Assembly (NCBI RefSeq): GCF_000190575.1
Contig: NC_015164.1
Span: 1,426,001-1,490,000 of the forward strand
Direction: 5' to 3'
Origin: Phocaeicola salanitronis DSM 18170
Lineage (GTDB): Bacteria > Bacteroidota > Bacteroidia > Bacteroidales > Bacteroidaceae
Length of the DNA stretch: 64,000 bases
The notes under the pieces are model-generated. The model had not been told where the DNA came from, ran no database searches, and saw only the letters and a list, made by a program, of their open reading frames with translations. Position 1 is the stretch's first letter. Every line of letters starts with the position of its first letter. This document shows, piece by piece, positions 1-8,594 of the stretch. The position numbers and the translations under genes are program-made.

Positions 1-179
1 TCGGCTTCTACCGTCACTTCTTTTGCCGCCGGTGCCAACAGGCGGAACGTGACTGTCTGCGCCGCCGTATCCACTTCCGGCGAAACGATGTTCCCTGTGT
101 TTACCGCAACGGTCTCTTGCGATTGGGCAGCGAGTGCGAACAGGCATCCCGCCGCCAGCATCCATAATCTTTGTTTCAT
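1..179 (-). CDS. Secreted esterase-like protein, N-terminal part only
   Basis: The gene starts at 179 and runs off the left edge, so only 59 codons are visible. The product begins with a signal peptide (MKQRLWMLAAGCLFALAAQS) followed by a segment reading NTGNIVSPEVDTAAQTVTFR and then LLAPAAKEVTVEA. That pattern (SPEV...VTFRL.AP.A..V.V) is the start of the immunoglobulin-like E-set/CBM48-type domain that precedes the alpha/beta-hydrolase domain in Bacteroides enterochelin-esterase-like and feruloyl-esterase-like proteins. The catalytic part is outside the window, so the enzyme class is inferred from the N-terminal domain only. Confidence 0.5.
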   Translation of the reverse strand, partial: MKQRLWMLAAGCLFALAAQSQETVAVNTGNIVSPEVDTAAQTVTFRLLAPAAKEVTVEA

Positions 180-263
180 ACTTATCGTTTTTTTAATAAT
201 ACGCAGCAAAGTTAGCACAATTCTTCGTTACGCGGGTGTTGCGGATTGCAAAATCTGCCGTAA

Positions 264-690
264 CGTAAAAGGAAACACAGATGGGAAACACAGATTAGCG
301 CAGATTCACGCGGATAAAAAATAAAATAATCTGCGAACCACAAAAGAATTGTCATTCTGAGCGCAAGCGAAGAATCTCGTGAACACCCACGTGGATGCAT
401 CCGAGATTCTTCGCTTACGCTCAGAATGACATTACTCTTGCGTTACCTTTGAACCGCAGATTGGCGCAGATTTTCACAGATTAAAATATTTAATATCCGC
501 ATACCACCCAATTGCCTTGTAGGGGCGTATCGCATACGCCCCGAAGACACCCGCATGGGTTAGTTGATGCATTCGGGCGTATGCGATACGCCCCTACATG
601 GGATGTTTGCGGATATTCAGATTAAAATATAAAAAATAATCCGCGAAAATCCGCGCTAATCTGCGTTTCAAAAGAAAATAACTTAAAAAA
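264..690. repeat. Nested palindromic intergenic repeats (R1, R2, R3)
   Basis: This gap holds no gene. It contains R1 segments of the type GCAGATTAGCGCAGATT (about 280-340, 455-495 and 605-680, the last ending in AATCTGCGTTTC). Inside them sit two complete hairpins. R2 has 29-base arms at 351-379 and 402-430 with one mismatch (GTCATTCTGAGCG type). R3 has perfect 23-base arms at 519-541 and 575-597 (GTAGGGGCG type). The sequence at 485-497 (TTAATATCCGC) is mirrored at 606-618 (TTTGCGGATATTC), as if R3 were inserted into an R1 palindrome. Confidence 0.85.
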
Positions 691-714
691 TCTGTGTAAT
701 CTGTGGTGAAAACA

Positions 715-1476
715 TCACTCCGCAGGCTCCGGCTCGTCTTCCGCTGCCGATGCCCGGCTGATGGTCTTGCGGAAGCGCACCACTACGGCATTCACGTCGT
801 CGATGACCTTTTCCAGCGCGGTGCGCTTCGCCTCGTCCTTCGTCACCAGCTCGTTGACGGCGTAGAGGGCGTTTATCGCCTTCGCCAGTTCCTCGAACGC
901 GGCGTCGCTCACGGGGCGCAGCTCCTTCATCGTGGTGCCCAAGGCACGGTCGCGTTCCTGGGCGCTGCGCTCCAGGTAGATGGCGTTGAAGGCATCGTTC
1001 GCCTCCAAAATCTCGGTGGCGGCGTTGCCTATCCCGATTACTTCGAGCGGCTGGGCGTAGGTCACGTCCGTCAGCTTCCCGGCAAGGTCGGCAAGGACGG
1101 CGGTCTCGCTGGCGTAGTCGAGTTCGGTGGCTTTCCCTGCCTCGTGGAAGGCGAAGGCTACCGTCCGTCCAGCCTGTTGCTGCTCCTCGTCGGGGCAATA
1201 GTCGGCGTATGCCTGCGCTATCTGCTTATAGAAAAGGAAAATGTTGTCGCGCTTCCGGTCGGCTTCCTCTATGTCGGGGGTGTTCAGGTAGCCCTTGTCG
1301 GGGCGGAAGCAGTCCACTTCGGCGGTTGCTGCTTCGACGAACGCCGTGCGCTGCGTGGCGAACCCTTGTTCGGTAGCGGCTGTTTCGGGTACGGCTGCCA
1401 TTACATCGGCAACGAACTGCAGGTGTTGTGCGTTGCGTGCTCTCGATTTTGCAAATGTGTAGATAATTTCTTTCAT
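715..1476 (-). CDS. DUF6261-like hypothetical protein
   Basis: A 253-residue soluble protein with no signal peptide or membrane segment. It is mostly helical with many Ala/Glu residues and ends in an acidic, proline-containing tail (AAEDEPEPAE). The start (MKEIIYTFAKSRARNAQHLQ) and the pattern of long amphipathic helices resemble a family of uncharacterised Bacteroidales proteins that I recall as DUF6261; no catalytic motif is visible. It stands alone, with R1/R6-type repeats downstream and a tandem hairpin repeat upstream, so the context gives no clue to function. The family name is from memory. Confidence 0.6.
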   Translation of the reverse strand: MKEIIYTFAKSRARNAQHLQFVADVMAAVPETAATEQGFATQRTAFVEAATAEVDCFRPDKGYLNTPDIEEADRKRDNIFLFYKQIAQAYADYCPDEEQQQAGRTVAFAFHEAGKATELDYASETAVLADLAGKLTDVTYAQPLEVIGIGNAATEILEANDAFNAIYLERSAQERDRALGTTMKELRPVSDAAFEELAKAINALYAVNELVTKDEAKRTALEKVIDDVNAVVVRFRKTISRASAAEDEPEPAE

Positions 1477-1516
1477 TGTTTTTTGTTATTAAATGGTTAA
1501 TGATTTTTTTATTTAC

Positions 1517-1756
1517 AATTTCCTGCCCACGGCGTGGGGAGGTTTTCGTAGGCTTACAATTCGTTGCCCACGGTGTGGGGAAGCTTTCGTAGGCTTACAA
1601 TTCCTTGCCCACGGTGTGGGGAAGCTTTCGTAGGCTTACAATTCGTTGCCCACGGTGTGGGGAGGTTTTCGTAGGCTTGCAATTCCTTGCCCACGGTGTA
1701 GGGAGGTTTTCGTAGGCTTACAATTCCTTGCCCACGGTGTGGGGAGGTTTTCGTAG
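1517..1756. repeat. Six tandem copies of a 41-bp hairpin unit
   Basis: Units start at 1517, 1558, 1599, 1640, 1681 and 1722; the last is truncated at 35 bases. Each holds the core CCCACGGTGTGGG, which folds on itself (CCCAC/GTGGG), followed by a GTTTTCGTAGG or GCTTTCGTAGG segment. Units differ from each other by a few substitutions (AATTCCTTG or AATTCGTTG; GGAGG or GGAAG). There are no spacers. The array lies just past the stop codon of the GLUG surface-protein gene and upstream of the DUF6261-like gene, so it may end the transcript of the former. Confidence 0.9.
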
Positions 1757-1774
1757 CCCTCGGCAGGCTTGCCC

Positions 1775-2095
1775 TTAGTTACGGACAAGTATCAGCGGGC
1801 GGGTTTCCTTGTCCGCTCCGTTGTTTTCTTCCCATTGATAGTTGCTATATCCGTTCTCGGCAAGGGCTTTGTTCATCTCACCTGCCGCTGTTTGCCAAGT
1901 GATATCGTTTTCTACCTTCGTGGCTCCGCTGGACTCTCCACCACCAACGCCATTCGTATTCTCTCCGCTCCAGTAGCAGGCGGTGATAGAACCGGAGTTA
2001 CCTCCTGCCACGCCCCCGGTGAACCTGCTTCCGGTAACCTTGCCCGTGGAATAGCAGGCGATAATACTGGAATTTCGGCTGGCAGTTCCCATCAC
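1775..2095 (-). pseudogene. Out-of-frame C-terminal piece of the GLUG surface lipoprotein
   Basis: This reading frame continues the upstream lipoprotein after a one-base frameshift. When the frame is changed at the A7 tract (plus-strand T7 at 2171-2177), the translation runs on without a stop as KKAVLIACSSTGDVTSTSNT, then SWVGGVMGTASRNSSIIACY. Both contain GLUG-type units (VGGV.G....G.I..CYSTG.VTG). It ends with the usual closing segment of such proteins (WEENNG...RPLILVRN). The piece has no signal peptide and no plausible start of its own, so it is almost certainly not an independent gene. It would be the true C-terminus if the frame is restored by slippage or if the A7 tract is a sequencing error. 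Confidence 0.75.
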
Positions 2096-2120
2096 ACCAC
2101 CGACCCAGCTATATGATGTA

Positions 2121-4523
2121 TTAGATGTACTGGTTACGTCTCCCGTAGACGAACAGGCAATGAGAACGGCTTTTTTTATTCTCTGTTTCTATCTGTCCTA
2201 TTACGCCGCCGACTTTGTATCTACCTTTTACTGTGGCTGAAGAATGGCAGTCAGCAGTAGTTCCGTCAATCTGATAGCCTATTATGCCGCCGACCCATTC
2301 ACCGGAACCTGTTATTTCGGCCGTTGCAGAGCAGCCGGTGGTAGTTCCGTTAAACTGATAGCCTGTTATGCCACCGACATACATGCTGCCTGTCACGCTA
2401 CTTGCCGCTGAGCAGTTGGTGATGATACCGTCATTGACTCCCGCTATGCCGCCGACTCCTTCACTAGAACCTGTTATTTTGCCCGCAGCTGAGCAGTTTT
2501 CGATGATGCCAGAGTTTGAGCCCGCTACGGCACCCACCCAATTGTAACCTTTTATTGCTACACTCGTCAGCTTCAGGTTCTTTACCGTGCCGCCTTCACC
2601 GATAGCGCCGAACAGCCCGATGTAATTTGCTTCTGACTGGTTGATGGTCAGCCCCGTGAGGGTATGCCCTGCGCCGTCGAAGGTGCCGGTGTAAGGGTTG
2701 TCATAGTCTCCTATCGGTGTCCACTCTGTATCTGTAAGGTCGAGGTTGGCAGCGAGGGTGCAGCTGGTGCTTAAATCTTTTCGCGCGGCTTCCGCCCATG
2801 CCAGCAAGCCTTCGGCTGTGTAGACAATATATTTTTGTGAATGTACCACGCGCGAAGCGGTCAGTTCGCTTCCGTCTGTGCGGATAAGGGTGACGCGCAG
2901 CAGGGCGTTGCCTCCGCTTGATGTAATCTTAACTGTCTTTGTTTCCAAATCCGCCGTTACGCTCCAGCCTCTCACACCGGTGGCACGGCTGTCGATGTCG
3001 GTATAGGTTCCGTCCGTTCCTTCGGGCGTGATTTGTGCCACGAGGGCGGTGTAGTCGTCTGCCTCAGTTCCGGTGGGCAGAGTGATATAGACGGTGGTTT
3101 CCGTATCCTCAAGGGTGAGCGTGCCAGTTCCTTCGCCAATCTTTATAGTGCCTTGGTAGATGGGGACTTTGAAGACCGTACCGCCCGCTAACGTGAAAGT
3201 GGCAAAGGCATCGCCTTCATTATAGACGGCATCTTTGAAGAACGAATCGCCATTTTTGCCATCTTCACCGTCTTCGCCTTCCGGACCTTGTTCGCCGGTA
3301 TCTCCTTTGTCGCCTTTCGGACCGGTGACATTGCCTAAGTCTTTCCAATCATCATCGCCTTCGAATTGGTAGTACAGATTCCCGTTTTCTATTTTAAAGG
3401 TCGGAGTCTTGCCGTCTGTGCCGTTTTGCCCTTTGGCAGAAACGCCGGTGTCCGTGCCGTTGATTATCCAGTTGCCGTTATTGCCAATTTTCACTGTGGG
3501 CGTTGCGCCATCGTCGCCGTCCTTGCCGTTGGTGATGGTAAAGCTATGACTGGTTTCCGTTCCGTTCTCGTCGACAGTGACGTAGGTAATCTGCTGTCCG
3601 CCTTCCACAGCCGTTACCGAGGTGATGAAGCTTTTGCCTTCCATCAAATTGCCGTAGGCTTCGAGCTGGCTGTTTAGGTCTTCAATCTTTTTCTCGATGC
3701 CTTGCGCCCATTTCCACGTGGGGAGGGTGAGGATGCTGCCGTCGTCGAACGTAAGGGTGACGCTGTTGCCGTCTGTGCTGGTTTCTACCTTTAACACGCC
3801 GTCGTCGCCGTCGGCACCGGCACTTCCGTCATTGCCGTCCGCCCCTTTGTCTCCGCTGATGCGGTACCACTCTGCGCCATCGTTTACGCTGAGGTACCAG
3901 GCGTCGGCTTGCGCCTTTCCGCTATCGGTCATTACCTTGCCGTCACTCGGCAGATTGGCTCCCAGCAAGATTTGCGGCGTGGGTGCGGAAGTGCCTGCAT
4001 CGCCGTCTTCGCCGTTGGCACGGACAGGGTTGCCTTCGGGGTCAGTCATCAGTTCGCCGTTCAGCGTCCAGTACCAATTGCCGTCCTTCCGCTGCGTCAA
4101 GCCGATTACGGGCGTGCTTCCGTCCTCGCCGTCGCTTCCGTCAGCGCCGTCCTCGCCGTCCTTACCCGGCTCGCCTTGCGGGCCTTGTTCGCCCTGCTCT
4201 CCTTTATCTCCCTTGTCACCCTTGTCGCCCTTCGCTCCGTGGCGGATGGTGATGGGGTCGGAGTTGTGGAATTCGATGACGTAGCCCACCTCCTCGCCGT
4301 TCTCCGTCAGGGGCGTGACGGAGGTGATGTAGTCTGTTGTGTTCAGCAGCTGCTGCAGGGCGGCGATGTTGCCGTTCACTTCGTCCTGCCACGCTTCGAG
4401 CGCCTCGATGCGCTGGGTGTTGCCGTTTACGGCATCCCACAGCGCCGAGTCGTCGTAGTCGTCGCTGCATGCGGCGAATGCCAGCGCAAGCACCGCAACC
4501 GATACGTAATGTTTCATTTTCAT
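2121..4523 (-). CDS. PL29-N/collagen-like/GLUG-repeat surface lipoprotein (frameshifted near 3' end)
   Basis: Predicted outer-surface lipoprotein, 800 residues as read. Signal peptide with lipobox (LALAFAAC, Cys19), then a PL29-N (formerly DUF4988) type coiled domain (about residues 20-95). Next are collagen-like Gly-X-Y runs (GAKGDKGDKGDKGEQGEQG, from about residue 96) and several more Gly-Asp-rich blocks alternating with small beta domains of the type TP.IGLTQRKDGNWYWTLNGE. The last third carries GLUG motifs (GGIAGVNDG.I.NCSA...VTG). The final 11 or so residues (HCLFVYGRRNQYI) are out of frame, and the rest of the protein is encoded in another frame down to 1775. Known members bind or display at the surface; no enzyme domain is present. 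It is not part of a visible SusCD pair. Confidence 0.8.
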   Translation of the reverse strand: MKMKHYVSVAVLALAFAACSDDYDDSALWDAVNGNTQRIEALEAWQDEVNGNIAALQQLLNTTDYITSVTPLTENGEEVGYVIEFHNSDPITIRHGAKGDKGDKGDKGEQGEQGPQGEPGKDGEDGADGSDGEDGSTPVIGLTQRKDGNWYWTLNGELMTDPEGNPVRANGEDGDAGTSAPTPQILLGANLPSDGKVMTDSGKAQADAWYLSVNDGAEWYRISGDKGADGNDGSAGADGDDGVLKVETSTDGNSVTLTFDDGSILTLPTWKWAQGIEKKIEDLNSQLEAYGNLMEGKSFITSVTAVEGGQQITYVTVDENGTETSHSFTITNGKDGDDGATPTVKIGNNGNWIINGTDTGVSAKGQNGTDGKTPTFKIENGNLYYQFEGDDDWKDLGNVTGPKGDKGDTGEQGPEGEDGEDGKNGDSFFKDAVYNEGDAFATFTLAGGTVFKVPIYQGTIKIGEGTGTLTLEDTETTVYITLPTGTEADDYTALVAQITPEGTDGTYTDIDSRATGVRGWSVTADLETKTVKITSSGGNALLRVTLIRTDGSELTASRVVHSQKYIVYTAEGLLAWAEAARKDLSTSCTLAANLDLTDTEWTPIGDYDNPYTGTFDGAGHTLTGLTINQSEANYIGLFGAIGEGGTVKNLKLTSVAIKGYNWVGAVAGSNSGIIENCSAAGKITGSSEGVGGIAGVNDGIITNCSAASSVTGSMYVGGITGYQFNGTTTGCSATAEITGSGEWVGGIIGYQIDGTTADCHSSATVKGRYKVGGVIGQIETENKKSRSHCLFVYGRRNQYI
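2171..2177 (-). other. Homopolymer tract at the frameshift point
   Basis: Seven T on the plus strand (seven A in the gene, context GAGAATAAAAAAAGCCG). Reading with one A fewer joins the two frames of the surface lipoprotein. A tract of this kind is a known substrate for slipped-strand mispairing or transcriptional slippage. Confidence 0.8.
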
Positions 4524-4631
4524 AAAGCTATTGATTTAGATATTATTGTCGCAAGTTAAACTCCGTTTGCTGAAACGCAACAAATTTAGTCGAATAAATA
4601 ACATGACGAAACATTTTATCGGATTATTTTA

Positions 4632-4746
4632 TTCTGCGAAAATCTGCGCCAATCTGCGTTTCAGATTATTCACCACAGAGGACACAGAGTATCACAGAGG
4701 AAATAAATAAAAAAACTCTGTGCGCCTCTGTGTCCCCTGTGGTGAA
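4632..4746. repeat. R1 fragment plus R6 hairpin
   Basis: An R1 piece (CTGCGAAAATCTGCGCCAAT) is followed by a 21-base imperfect inverted repeat with arms at 4669-4689 and 4726-4746 (TTCACCACAGAGGACACAG against CTCTGTGTCCCCTGTGGTG). It lies between two genes that are both on the minus strand, upstream of the surface lipoprotein. No coding sequence is visible in 4524-4833. Confidence 0.8.
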
Positions 4747-4833
4747 CCCGCTTATGTCATGGCGTGACTTTGTGTGGGGAAATGCCGTGACGTCTCTACG
4801 ATAATCCATCTTTATTATAGGAGATGCTGCCTC

Positions 4834-4866
4834 AAAAAAAAGGTGCGCCATTCTGACGCACCTTTA
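4834..4866 (-). terminator. Intrinsic terminator of the DUF3127 gene
   Basis: On the minus strand the sequence reads AAAGGTGCG, a short loop, CGCACC and then a run of eight T. It starts about 20 bases past the stop codon at 4888. Confidence 0.9.
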
Positions 4867-4887
4867 TATCCGTTTCCTACCCTTGCC

Positions 4888-5268
4888 TTAAAAAGGGAGG
4901 TCATCTTTTTCGTCTTGTCCCGAAAAATCTACCGGAGCGGCCGGTGCCGCATTCACTGGCGGGAAAGGAGCCGGTTGAGGCGCGACAGACTGGTCTGCGC
5001 TAACCCGGTCTACCTTCCAGGCACGGATACTGTTAAACCAACGTCCCTGCCATTCGCGCGCGTCAATGTCGAACGAAACATTCAGTTCTTCACCCAATTG
5101 GATATTAAACTGCTGTATCTTGTCCGCCCCAAACACGTCAAAACACATCCGGCGCGGATATTGGTCATGCGTTTCGATTACATACTCTTGCACCGTCCAT
5201 TCATTTCCATTTCTTGATGTACCGCTTTTCGGATTAAGTACGGCAATCACTTTTCCTGCTAATTCCAT
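4888..5268 (-). CDS. DUF3127 protein, SSB-like
   Basis: A 126-residue protein of the DUF3127 family, which resembles an OB-fold single-stranded-DNA-binding protein. The N-terminal 80 residues form the family domain (MELAGKVIAVLNPKSGTSRN through REWQGRWFNSIRAWKV). A Pro/Ala-rich linker follows, and the protein ends in DEKDDLPF, the acidic-hydrophobic tip by which SSB proteins recruit partners. It is divergent from dnaN across a short shared promoter region, which fits a role in replication or repair. The tip and the family assignment are seen in the sequence; DNA binding is inferred. Confidence 0.85.
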   Translation of the reverse strand: MELAGKVIAVLNPKSGTSRNGNEWTVQEYVIETHDQYPRRMCFDVFGADKIQQFNIQLGEELNVSFDIDAREWQGRWFNSIRAWKVDRVSADQSVAPQPAPFPPVNAAPAAPVDFSGQDEKDDLPF

Positions 5269-5336
5269 ATCTATAGTTTTTTAATTTTGGTCACGAAATT
5301 ACGCTTTTCTGAAGAAGTAAACTAATTTTTTGACTT

Positions 5337-5373
5337 CTTTTTGTGATGCATCTCTAATCTTTTCGTAACTTTG
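5337..5373 (+). promoter_or_regulatory. Promoter of the dnaN operon
   Basis: A -7 element TAACTTTG at 5366-5373 fits the Bacteroidetes consensus TAnnTTTG. A -33 element TTTTTTGTG lies at 5337-5345, about 20 bases upstream. The leader to the dnaN start would be about 57 bases. Confidence 0.65.
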
Positions 5374-5436
5374 GCATTGTTTTGATTTTACATATTACAT
5401 AACGCGAAAATAAGAATAAATACAAAATTTACGAAT

Positions 5437-6561
5437 ATGAAATTTATCGTTTCAAGCACAAACCTGTTCAACCATTTACAAGCAATCAGCCGTGTAATCA
5501 ATTCGAAGAACTCTCTGCCTATTCTGGATTGTTTTCTGCTCGAATTGCATGACGGCACCCTCTCTATGACCTCTTCGGACAATGAGACCACCCTGTCTAC
5601 CTCTATCGAAGTAAACGAATTTGACGGAGACGGACGTTTTGCCGTTTCGTCCCGTACCCTATTGGAAGCGCTAAAAGAAATCCCGGAACAGCCTTTGGCT
5701 TTCCAGGTCAATTTAGATACCTTGGAGATTACCGTACAATACCAAAACGGACAATATAACCTGATGGGGCAAAATGCCAATGAATATCCCCAGCCGCAAG
5801 ACTTAGGAGCCAATGCCGTACGGCTGACCATGCCTGCCGAGATACTGATGAGCGGAGTAAACCGATGCATCTTCGCCACCGCCGATGACGAGCTTCGCCC
5901 TGTAATGAACGGCATCTATTTCGACATTACGCCCGAAGACATCACCTTGGTCGCATCAGACGGGCATAAGCTGGTACGCAACAAAACCTATGCCGCACAC
6001 GGCACAGAGAAAGCGGCCTTTATCTTGCCCAAGAAGCCTGCCAATCTATTGAAGAACTTGCTTCCGAAAGAACAGGGAGACGTCCAAATCGGCTTTGACG
6101 ACCGCAACGCCATGTTTACGTTGGAAAATTACCAGATGATATGCCGGCTGATAGAGGGTCGTTATCCGAACTACAATTCGGTGATTCCGCAAAACAACCC
6201 GCATAAAGCCATACTGGACCGCGCTTCGCTTATCAGTGCCTTGCGCCGTGTTTCCGTATTCTCTTCCCAGGCAAGCAGCCTGATCAAACTAAACCTGTCG
6301 GACAATCAAATCAAGATATCCGCACAAGACATCGATTTCTCCACATCGGCGGAAGAAACCGTTATTTGCCAGTACGACGGAAATCCGATGAGCATCGGAT
6401 TCAAATCATCGTTCTTAATCGATATTCTGAACAATATCCCCGCCGCTAATGTCACCATCGAACTGGCAGACCCGTCGCGTGCAGGGGTAATCGTTCCGGA
6501 AGAGCAAGAAGAGAATGAAGACTTATTGATGCTGTTAATGCCCATGATGCTGAACGACTGA
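5437..6561 (+). CDS. dnaN: DNA polymerase III beta subunit (sliding clamp)
   Basis: The protein forms the ring that holds the replicative polymerase on DNA and docks repair and ligation partners. At 374 residues it has the normal length, with three repeated clamp domains. The N-terminal MKFIVSSTNLFNHLQAISRV, the central VNRCIFATADDELRPVMNGI and the YPNYNSVIP segment are typical of bacterial beta clamps. The C-terminus (ENEDLLMLLMPMMLND) differs from the usual ...LMPMRL of proteobacteria but matches Bacteroidetes clamps. It heads a same-strand block of DNA-related genes, 44 bases before the exonuclease gene. Confidence 0.97.
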   Translation: MKFIVSSTNLFNHLQAISRVINSKNSLPILDCFLLELHDGTLSMTSSDNETTLSTSIEVNEFDGDGRFAVSSRTLLEALKEIPEQPLAFQVNLDTLEITVQYQNGQYNLMGQNANEYPQPQDLGANAVRLTMPAEILMSGVNRCIFATADDELRPVMNGIYFDITPEDITLVASDGHKLVRNKTYAAHGTEKAAFILPKKPANLLKNLLPKEQGDVQIGFDDRNAMFTLENYQMICRLIEGRYPNYNSVIPQNNPHKAILDRASLISALRRVSVFSSQASSLIKLNLSDNQIKISAQDIDFSTSAEETVICQYDGNPMSIGFKSSFLIDILNNIPAANVTIELADPSRAGVIVPEEQEENEDLLMLLMPMMLND

Positions 6562-6605
6562 GCCATTGAGAATATTAATCCCATGCATTACTAAGAAGGA
6601 ACAAC

Positions 6606-7382
6606 ATGAAACTGAATCTGAAGAATCCTCTGGTTTTCTTTGACTTGGAAACCACAGGAACGAATATCAATACCGACCGCATTGTAGAAATATGCTACCT
6701 GAAAATCTATCCGAACGGAAACGAAGAGAGCAAGACCATGCGGATTAATCCGGAGATGCACATACCGGAAACATCTACCGCCATTCACGGCATCCATGAC
6801 GAAGACGTGGCAGACTGCCCTACCTTCAAGCAAATTGCCAAGGAACTGGCAAAATCCATCGAAGGAGCAGACATCGCCGGCTTCAACTCCAACCGCTTCG
6901 ACGTACCGGTGTTGGTAGAAGAATTCCTGCGTGCGGGCATAGACATCGACCTGAGCAAACGTAAATTTATCGACGTGCAGGTGATTTACCACAAACTGGA
7001 ACAACGCACGCTATCGGCAGCTTATAAATTCTATTGCGGGAAAAACCTGGAAGACGCACATACCGCCGAAGCCGATACACGTGCCACGTATGAAGTATTG
7101 AAAGCCCAACTCGACCGTTACCCGGACACCTTGCAAAACGATGTGGCTTTCTTGTCTGAATATTCCACGTATAGCAAAAACGTGGACTTTGCCGGACGGA
7201 TTGTTTACGATGACAACGGGGTGGAAGTCTTCAACTTCGGGAAATATAAGGGAATGCCCGTAGCAGAGGTCTTGAAACGCGACCAGGGCTATTTCGGCTG
7301 GATTATGAACGGTGATTTCACATTGAACACGAAAAACGTATTGACAAAAATCAGGTTACGCGAGAGCGGATTGGTAAAATAA
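6606..7382 (+). CDS. DnaQ-like 3'-5' exonuclease
   Basis: A DEDDh exonuclease of the DNA polymerase III epsilon type, 258 residues. ExoI motif FFDLETTG at residues 11-18, ExoII region around GFNSNRFDVPVL (about residue 98) and ExoIII HTAEADTRAT (about residue 150) supply the D, E, D and H-D residues that bind the two metals. The last 60 residues (FNFGKYKGMPVAEVLKRDQG) form an added domain seen in Bacteroidetes versions, including the putative quorum-sensing-regulated virulence factor (DUF3820-like) motif. Lying between dnaN and coaBC, it probably serves in proofreading or repair; whether it is the main proofreading subunit cannot be told here. Confidence 0.9.
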   Translation: MKLNLKNPLVFFDLETTGTNINTDRIVEICYLKIYPNGNEESKTMRINPEMHIPETSTAIHGIHDEDVADCPTFKQIAKELAKSIEGADIAGFNSNRFDVPVLVEEFLRAGIDIDLSKRKFIDVQVIYHKLEQRTLSAAYKFYCGKNLEDAHTAEADTRATYEVLKAQLDRYPDTLQNDVAFLSEYSTYSKNVDFAGRIVYDDNGVEVFNFGKYKGMPVAEVLKRDQGYFGWIMNGDFTLNTKNVLTKIRLRESGLVK

Positions 7383-7385
7383 GAC

Positions 7386-8579
7386 ATGGAAGGGAAAAAA
7401 ATCGTATTAGGCATAACAGGAAGCATTGCCGCCTATAAAGCAGCTGTATTGACCCGCGCACTCATAAAAAAAGGCGCGGAAGTGCAAATAGTCATTACTC
7501 CTGCCGGAAAAGAATTCATTACCCCTATCACGCTGTCGGCACTGACCAGCAAACCGGTCATCAGCGAGTTCTTTGCCCAGCGGGACGGCACGTGGCACAG
7601 CCATGTAGACCTCGGATTATGGGCAGACGCCATGCTCATTGCTCCCGCTACGGCTTCTACCATCGGCAAGATGGCACACGGCATAGCCGACAACATGCTG
7701 GTCACTACATACTTATCAATGAAAGCGCCGGTATTTGTCGCTCCGGCTATGGACTTGGACATGTTTGCCCATCCATCCACCCAGCACAACCTGAATATCC
7801 TCCGTTCATACGGAAACCACATCATCGAACCGGCATCCGGAGAACTGGCAAGCCATCTGACAGGCAAAGGCAGGATGGAAGAACCGGAAAAGATTGTAGA
7901 AGTATTGGAAAACTTCTTTGCCCAATCCCAAAGGCTGGCAGGTAAGAAAATCCTGATTACGGCAGGCCCGACCTACGAAAAAATCGACCCGGTACGCTTC
8001 ATCGGCAATTATTCTTCCGGGAAAATGGGATATGCCTTAGCCGAAAGTTGCGCGGAAAGCGGAGCGGAAGTAATCCTGATAAGCGGTCCGGTGAGCCTGA
8101 GCACCCGGCATCCGGCTATCCGGCGCATCGATGTAGAGAGTGCGGAAGAGATGTATAAGGCTGCCACGGAATTTTATCCGGCCTGCGACGCTGGCATCTT
8201 ATGTGCAGCTGTAGCCGATTTTACACCCGAAACCGTAGCTCCCAACAAAATCAAGCGGGAAAAAGACGACCTGCTTATCAAGTTGAAGCCTACACGCGAT
8301 ATTGCCGCTGCCTTGGGGCAAATGAAACAATCCCATCAGCGTTTAATCGGCTTTGCGCTGGAAACCCATGATGAGCTTGCCCATGCCCAGGAAAAACGCA
8401 AACGGAAAAATTTCGATTTTATCGTTTTGAATTCACTGAACGATAAAGGCGCCGGCTTCCGTTACGATACCAATAAAATAACCATCGTAGACGAATCGGG
8501 ACACACGCCTTATCCGTTGAAAAGCAAACAAGAAGCGGCAAACGACATTATCGGTAAATTGGCTTCCATACTGGAATAA
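7386..8579 (+). CDS. coaBC: Bifunctional phosphopantothenoylcysteine decarboxylase/synthetase
   Basis: The enzyme makes 4'-phosphopantetheine in coenzyme A synthesis by joining cysteine to phosphopantothenate and decarboxylating the product. At 397 residues it is of usual length. The N-terminal CoaC flavoprotein half shows GITGSIAAYKA (residue 9 on), the His-containing HVDLGLWADAMLIAPATAST and PAMDLDMF. The CoaB half begins near residue 185 with KKILITAGPTYEKIDPVRFI and SSGKMGYALAE, followed by the NKIKRE segment. It starts 3 bases after the exonuclease stop, so the genes are probably cotranscribed and translationally coupled. Confidence 0.96.
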   Translation: MEGKKIVLGITGSIAAYKAAVLTRALIKKGAEVQIVITPAGKEFITPITLSALTSKPVISEFFAQRDGTWHSHVDLGLWADAMLIAPATASTIGKMAHGIADNMLVTTYLSMKAPVFVAPAMDLDMFAHPSTQHNLNILRSYGNHIIEPASGELASHLTGKGRMEEPEKIVEVLENFFAQSQRLAGKKILITAGPTYEKIDPVRFIGNYSSGKMGYALAESCAESGAEVILISGPVSLSTRHPAIRRIDVESAEEMYKAATEFYPACDAGILCAAVADFTPETVAPNKIKREKDDLLIKLKPTRDIAAALGQMKQSHQRLIGFALETHDELAHAQEKRKRKNFDFIVLNSLNDKGAGFRYDTNKITIVDESGHTPYPLKSKQEAANDIIGKLASILE

Positions 8580-8594
8580 ATAAAGGACAAACGT

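Noticed and set aside
1517..1756. Possible CRISPR array
   Set aside because: The 41-bp units join directly, with no spacers between them, and no cas genes are near.
2171..2177. Programmed -1 ribosomal frameshift at the A7 tract
   Set aside because: Joining the two frames needs +1 (or -2), not -1, and no stimulating structure stands out; slippage in copying or transcription is simpler.
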